Positions 59,991 to 64,000 of a stretch of DNA of 64,000 nt are shown piece after piece. Origin of the DNA: Myxococcales bacterium (GTDB taxonomy: Bacteria; Myxococcota_A; Bradymonadia; UBA7976; UBA1532); NCBI GenBank assembly GCA_020633555.1, contig JACKDL010000012.1:1-64000 (forward strand), in the 5' to 3' direction. The notes under the pieces were generated by a model that was given only the letters and a program-made list of their open reading frames with translations, did not search any database and had not been told where the DNA came from. Positions within the stretch are counted from its first letter, which is position 1; each line of letters opens with the position of its first letter. The translations under genes and the position numbers were made by a program.

Positions 59991-61853
59991 ATGGCATGGG
60001 AATGTGGGCGGCGCGCCCCCGGCGGGGGGCGTCGATGGGGCGCTGTGCGCGGGCTGCTGGCGGGCCTGGTGGCCTTGGGCCTGGCGGTGGCCCCCGGCGG
60101 GGCCGTGGCCCAACGGGTGAAGGGGCTGCGGCCGGGGCTGGGCGCCAAGGCCGTCGCGCCGGGCAAGGCCGTCACCCCGGGCAAGGCCGCGGCGCTGAAG
60201 GCCGCAATGGCGGGCGCCTTCGGCCGCAGCTTCGAGCCGGACGCGGCCGATCTGAACCTGGTGAACGCCTACTGGCTGGCCTGGCTGTCGGCCATGATCT
60301 ACCCGCAGAACCTGGCGCCGCTGGTGCGCGGGGTGAGCGAGGACACGCTGCAGCGCTCGCCGCAGCGTTTCGAGGCGGCGTTCAAGCAGGTGGCCGAGCC
60401 GCACTTCGGCCCGCAGGCGAGCTACCGGTTCTTCAGCCGCACCAGCGGTGAGCTCTACAACCCCGAGGCCATGGTCATCACCACGCCGGCGGTGGTGCTG
60501 GTGGTGTTCCGCGGCACCGACAAGCTGGTGACCGCGTCGGACGGCATCCTGGGCGCCCTGGTGGCCGAGCTGGGCGAGTGGATCGTCACCGACGCCAACG
60601 TGCTGCCGCTGCGGGCGGTGGGCGACGGGCTGGCCGGCAAGGCCCACAGAGGCATGAAGGAGAGCCTGGACGTGGTGCGGGGCGCGCTGCGCGACCATGT
60701 GCTGGCCCAGGGCAAGCCCGTGTGGGTGGCCGGCCACTCGCTGGGGGCCGCCCACGCGCAGCTCATGGCGGGCACGCTGGCGGCCGCCAGGGCCAAGGTG
60801 CACGGCCTGTACCTGTACAACGGGCCCCACCCGGGCGACCGCGACTTCGCGGCCGCGCTGGACGCTCGGTTGGGCAAGGCCCGCATCCAGCGCTTCGAGT
60901 ACCTGGACGATCCCATCGCCCTGCTGCCGCCCCAGACCACCGTGAGCGTGCTGCTGGGCGGCGGGCGGCTGCCCTTCGCCTCGCCGCTGGGTGGCTTCGG
61001 GCGGGTGGGCCTGCGCAACGTCTTCCGCAAGCTCGAGGGTGGCGGTGCGCTGCTGCGGGGCGCCCCCGAGCGGCAGGAAGGCGAGCTGGACCGCAGGAAC
61101 CTGGGCCGCTCGGGCCTCTTCAGCCCGCTGGCCATCTGCTACCACAACCCCCACTGGATCACCGCGGGGCTGTACGGGCAGATCCCCAAGGCCGCCCGCG
61201 GGCCGCTGCCCCAGCCGCTGAGCCTCGAGGGCCTGCCGGGCTGCACGCCGGCGGCCGCCGAGACGGGGCGCACCGGCAAGCCCTTCGAGCAGCAGCTCGT
61301 CGAGGACGCTGCCGAGGCGGCCGGCGAGGCCGTGGCCGCCGTGCGCTACGAGGTGGATGCCCTGCTCGCCAACCTGGACGGCCACGCCATCGCGCCGGGC
61401 ACCTACCGCCTGCGCTGCGTGCAGGGGGGCCGCTACCTGGAGGTGAAGCCCGACTGCGTGCGCGAGAACGGCTGCGGCGTGCAGCTCGGCGGTGAGGGGC
61501 GGGGCAACACCCGGCAGCGCTTCCAGGTGCTGCGCGAGGGGCCGTCCTACCGCATCAAGGCCGCCGTCAACGGCCGGTCGCTGGACATGGACCGCGGCTC
61601 GAGCAAGCTGCAGCTCTGGGACGGCAACCCGGTGGGCGGCGTCAACGCGAACCAGAAGTGGCTGTTCTACCCGGTGGGCGCGCCCGCCGATCGCCGCTAC
61701 GTGCTGCTGAACGGGGCCACGGTGGTGGGCGCCGACCGGCGCGTGGTGGACGCCATCAACGCCGACACCAACAAGGCCGGCGGGCGGGTGACCACGGGGC
61801 GCCCCAAGGGCAGCGATCCCACTCAGGTGTGGGTGCTGGAGCCCACCCGCTGA
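59991..61853 (+). CDS. Class 3 lipase with ricin-type C-terminal domain
   Basis: The ATG at 59991 follows GAGGGAG and gives a twin-Arg-like basic start (CGRRAPGGGRRWGAVRG) and a signal helix. The lipase core has strand VVLVVFRGTDKLVTASDG and the nucleophile elbow VWVAGHSLGAAHAQLMAG near residue 250, then YLDDPIALLPPQTTVS (Asp) and a later His (PLAICYHNPHW). This is the fungal/class 3 lipase family. The C-terminal 160 residues look like a ricin-B trefoil (RLRCVQGGRYLEVKPDC, KAAVNGRSLDMDRGSSKLQL, QKWLFYPVGAPADRRYV), probably for carbohydrate binding. 620 residues, secreted. Substrate unknown. Confidence 0.8.
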   Translation: MAWECGRRAPGGGRRWGAVRGLLAGLVALGLAVAPGGAVAQRVKGLRPGLGAKAVAPGKAVTPGKAAALKAAMAGAFGRSFEPDAADLNLVNAYWLAWLSAMIYPQNLAPLVRGVSEDTLQRSPQRFEAAFKQVAEPHFGPQASYRFFSRTSGELYNPEAMVITTPAVVLVVFRGTDKLVTASDGILGALVAELGEWIVTDANVLPLRAVGDGLAGKAHRGMKESLDVVRGALRDHVLAQGKPVWVAGHSLGAAHAQLMAGTLAAARAKVHGLYLYNGPHPGDRDFAAALDARLGKARIQRFEYLDDPIALLPPQTTVSVLLGGGRLPFASPLGGFGRVGLRNVFRKLEGGGALLRGAPERQEGELDRRNLGRSGLFSPLAICYHNPHWITAGLYGQIPKAARGPLPQPLSLEGLPGCTPAAAETGRTGKPFEQQLVEDAAEAAGEAVAAVRYEVDALLANLDGHAIAPGTYRLRCVQGGRYLEVKPDCVRENGCGVQLGGEGRGNTRQRFQVLREGPSYRIKAAVNGRSLDMDRGSSKLQLWDGNPVGGVNANQKWLFYPVGAPADRRYVLLNGATVVGADRRVVDAINADTNKAGGRVTTGRPKGSDPTQVWVLEPTR

Positions 61854-61877
61854 GGGCCCCGGCAGGGGCGGCCACCG

Positions 61878-64000
61878 TCAGGGGTCGCCCAGCAACTCCA
61901 CGCTGTCCTCGGCGATGCGCACCCGCACCCGCGCCGAGTTGTTCTCCAGGTCGGTCTCTTCGATGACGCCGTCGGGGTTGGTGGTGACCACTACCTCGTA
62001 GTCGCCGGGCGCCACGTCGGTGATGTCGATCCACTGGCAGCGCAAGCTGCGGGCGTAGGTGTCCTGGCAGCCCGCGCTGATGCCCTGGTCCTGCCCGTTG
62101 TAGCCCCGGCACCCGTTGGGGGCCAGGTCGCGGTCCCAGACCCCGATGTCGATCACCGAGAAGCCCGCCTTGGCGCCGATGTCCAGCAGGCGGTCGTTGG
62201 CCACGTCGTAGAGCTGGTATGCCGCGTAGGCGTCGAAGTGGAAGTGCTGGTGGCACTGGTCGAAGATCCAGTGGTCGACGCCCTCGCGCGGGGCGCCCAG
62301 CCGCAGATCCGCCGTGCCCACGTTGGCGATGCGGGTGCCGAACCGCAGGATCTTGCGCAGGCCCAGCGCCCCCACGCAGCGCTCGTTGATCAGGCACTCG
62401 TCCTGGGCGTCCAGCTCGTCGAGCTGGAGGGTCTGCGCCAGGTAGGCGCCGTCCACGATCAGATCGGGGCGGCAGTCGTCGGCCGCCTGCCGCCCGGTTA
62501 CGCCGCCCACGCACTGGCCGCACTGGTCGATGAAGGCCTCACCGTTGCAGCTCCCGGCGCAGTCCAGGTTGTCGCTGGGCACCCGGCCGGTGTTGCCGCC
62601 GACGCACTCGCCGCAGCCGTCGAGGAAGGCGTAGCCGCCCAGATCGCCGTGGCAGTCGTCCTCGCAGGCGGGCACGGCGGTGTGCACGTAGATCTGCCCG
62701 CCGGCGCCCGGGTTCAAGTCGTCCCAGAAGGGGAACAGCGCCCGCCCGGTGCCCTCGATGGGCAGCGGCCCGTTGTTGAAGCCCGGCATGTTGCCCTCGA
62801 ACACCAGCATGCCGTTGCTCGACACCCGCACCGTCTCGAAGCGCTCGCCCTGCAGGGGGAAGGGGAAGCCGATCTCGCGCTCCACCTGCGCGTCGTCGCC
62901 CAGGTTCAGGGGCTCGCCGATCTCGCGGATGTCCATCCAGTCCATGGGCGCCACGTAGTCGGCCTCGAGCCGCCCGTCCCGGGGGGTCAGGGTGACCACC
63001 GGCTGGTCCAGCACGAAGTCGTTGTCCCGCGACAGGGTGACCGCGGTGTCGGCGTCGATCTGGTAGCCCACCGTGGCCGTGGCGCCGAAGGGCGCCATCT
63101 GCCGGTACTGAAAGCGCACGTGCCCGTTCTGATAGAGCACGGCCTGGAAGGTGTAGGGCCCGTGGGGCTCGCCGTTGCGTTGGAAGGGCGGCACCGCGTC
63201 CCACTGCACGATGAACCGGGCCGGCGGGGTCTGGGGGCACTCGTCGCACACGTCGGGGATGCCGTCGCCGTCCGCGTCGTCCTCGGGGGCGGGTTCCACG
63301 CCCGTCTGCCCGCCCGTGCACTGGCTGCAGGCGTCCACCGCGGCCTCGCCGTCGCACACACCGTGGCAGTCCTGGCGGGCGTTGCCGCCGCCGCAGTCGC
63401 CGCAGTCGTCGGTGTCGTTGGTGGCGCAGGCGGGCTCGGCGTCGTCGGCGTTGTCCACCAGGCCGTCGCGGTCCTCGCCGCACACGTCCACCGGTTCGGC
63501 GGGATCGCCCAGCCCGTCGCCGTCGCCGTCGGCGTACAGCGTCACCGGCCCGGGCCCGCCACAGGCGCCGCAGGCGTCGGTGTCGTTGGTGGCGCAGTCG
63601 GGCTCGGGGTCCTGGTCGTTGGCCACGAACCCGTCGATGGGGTCGCACGCGTCGGCCGGCACCGCGGGATCGCCCAGGCCGTCGCCGTCGGCGTCCAGCC
63701 AGAAGCGGGCCTCGCCGGGCCCCGCGCACACGCCACACGCGTCGGAGTCGTTGGTGGCGCAGTCGGGCTCGGGGTCGCCGCCCACGGGCAGGTAGCCCTG
63801 CGGGGGCCCGCAAGCCACCACGCGGTTGTCGTCGTCGCCCAAGCCGTCGCCGTCGGCGTCCGCGAAGAAGGTGCCCAGCCCGCGGCCACCGCACACGCCG
63901 CACTCGTCGGTGTCGTTTGTGGCGCAGTCGGGCTCGGTGTCGTCCCCGTTGGCCACGAAGCCCACGGGGCGCTCACAGGCCCGCACCTCGATGCGGCGGT
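61878..64000 (-). CDS. Lysyl-oxidase-like secreted protein with Cys/Asp repeats, N-terminus outside window
   Basis: The frame is open to the right edge, so the N-terminus is missing; about 707 residues are visible. The visible part starts with four or more repeats (DxDGDGLGDPAxPxDxC then ...EPDCATNDTDACG) that look like calcium-binding Cys/Asp modules. A beta-rich domain (ERFETVRVSSNGMLVFEGNM) follows, then Cys-rich modules, and last a lysyl oxidase domain: DHWIFDQCHQHFHFDAYAAY supplies the His-x-His-x-His copper site, KAGFSVIDIGVWD the region of the quinone-cofactor Lys, and QGISAGCQDTYARSLRCQWI then DITDVAPGDYEVVVTTNPDG. Lysyl oxidases convert lysine side chains to aldehydes for cross-linking. 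Bacterial members exist but are uncommon. Secretion is expected from the repeats. Confidence 0.8.
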   Translation of the reverse strand, partial: RRIEVRACERPVGFVANGDDTEPDCATNDTDECGVCGGRGLGTFFADADGDGLGDDDNRVVACGPPQGYLPVGGDPEPDCATNDSDACGVCAGPGEARFWLDADGDGLGDPAVPADACDPIDGFVANDQDPEPDCATNDTDACGACGGPGPVTLYADGDGDGLGDPAEPVDVCGEDRDGLVDNADDAEPACATNDTDDCGDCGGGNARQDCHGVCDGEAAVDACSQCTGGQTGVEPAPEDDADGDGIPDVCDECPQTPPARFIVQWDAVPPFQRNGEPHGPYTFQAVLYQNGHVRFQYRQMAPFGATATVGYQIDADTAVTLSRDNDFVLDQPVVTLTPRDGRLEADYVAPMDWMDIREIGEPLNLGDDAQVEREIGFPFPLQGERFETVRVSSNGMLVFEGNMPGFNNGPLPIEGTGRALFPFWDDLNPGAGGQIYVHTAVPACEDDCHGDLGGYAFLDGCGECVGGNTGRVPSDNLDCAGSCNGEAFIDQCGQCVGGVTGRQAADDCRPDLIVDGAYLAQTLQLDELDAQDECLINERCVGALGLRKILRFGTRIANVGTADLRLGAPREGVDHWIFDQCHQHFHFDAYAAYQLYDVANDRLLDIGAKAGFSVIDIGVWDRDLAPNGCRGYNGQDQGISAGCQDTYARSLRCQWIDITDVAPGDYEVVVTTNPDGVIEETDLENNSARVRVRIAEDSVELLGDP

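Overview
The window is a very GC-rich chromosomal segment (almost every third codon position is G or C) packed with genes on both strands. Six secreted proteins end in a Gly-Cys motif, a short hydrophobic stretch and an Arg-rich tail (MYXO-CTERM type). Together with MopE-like Cys/Asp repeats, an AgmX/PglI-type C-terminal domain, a bacterial Ser/Thr kinase and many Cys-rich lipoproteins, this points to a member of the Myxococcota (or a close Bradymonadia-like relative). No rRNA, tRNA, CRISPR array or prophage was found.

Layout. 0-6.8 kb: the 3' part of a fused nucleoside kinase, then a small lipoprotein, a GspC/PDZ-like protein, a methyltransferase and a large Cys-rich lipoprotein. Three of these carry reading-frame breaks, about ten in 5 kb, whereas the other 57 kb is almost free of them. 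6.8-14.1 kb: a minus-strand group (large orphan protein, M14-like zinc enzyme, TPR protein), an AbrB-like/SEC-C pair, a Ser/Thr kinase with a recombinase-like C-terminal helix-turn-helix, and a YceI/membrane-protein pair. 14.2-25.8 kb: secreted proteins (purple-acid-phosphatase-like enzyme, MYXO-CTERM proteins, trypsin-like protease, lipoprotein) around an ABC exporter/SprT pair and a FUN14/TPR pair.

25.8-44.2 kb holds RecBCD. recC and recB overlap by four bases, but recD lies about 9 kb further downstream on the same strand. A mixed-orientation block separates them: pilin-like protein, FG-GAP protein, condensation-like acyltransferase, glycoside hydrolase, a free-standing LeuA-regulatory-domain protein, a REP-associated Y1 transposase with its REP-like repeats, and a methyltransferase. 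The block contains the only AT-rich promoter region of the window.

44.2-64 kb: two uncharacterised convergent genes, then a 650-bp gene-free region with a strong rho-independent terminator and a structured leader, a von Willebrand A/MopE-repeat surface protein, a GGDEF diguanylate cyclase, a four-gene minus-strand unit (M23 peptidase, serine hydrolase, AgmX-type protein, DnaQ-like exonuclease), a lipoprotein with Kazal and Kunitz inhibitor modules, a HEAT-like protein with a short-chain dehydrogenase, a class 3 lipase with a ricin-type C-terminus, and the C-terminal part of a lysyl-oxidase-like copper protein. The general picture is DNA repair plus a large extracellular and cell-surface repertoire (proteases, protease inhibitors, lipase, glycosidase, protein cross-linker) typical of predatory or surface-living delta-group bacteria. 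All functions are inferred from reading the sequence; no database search was possible.
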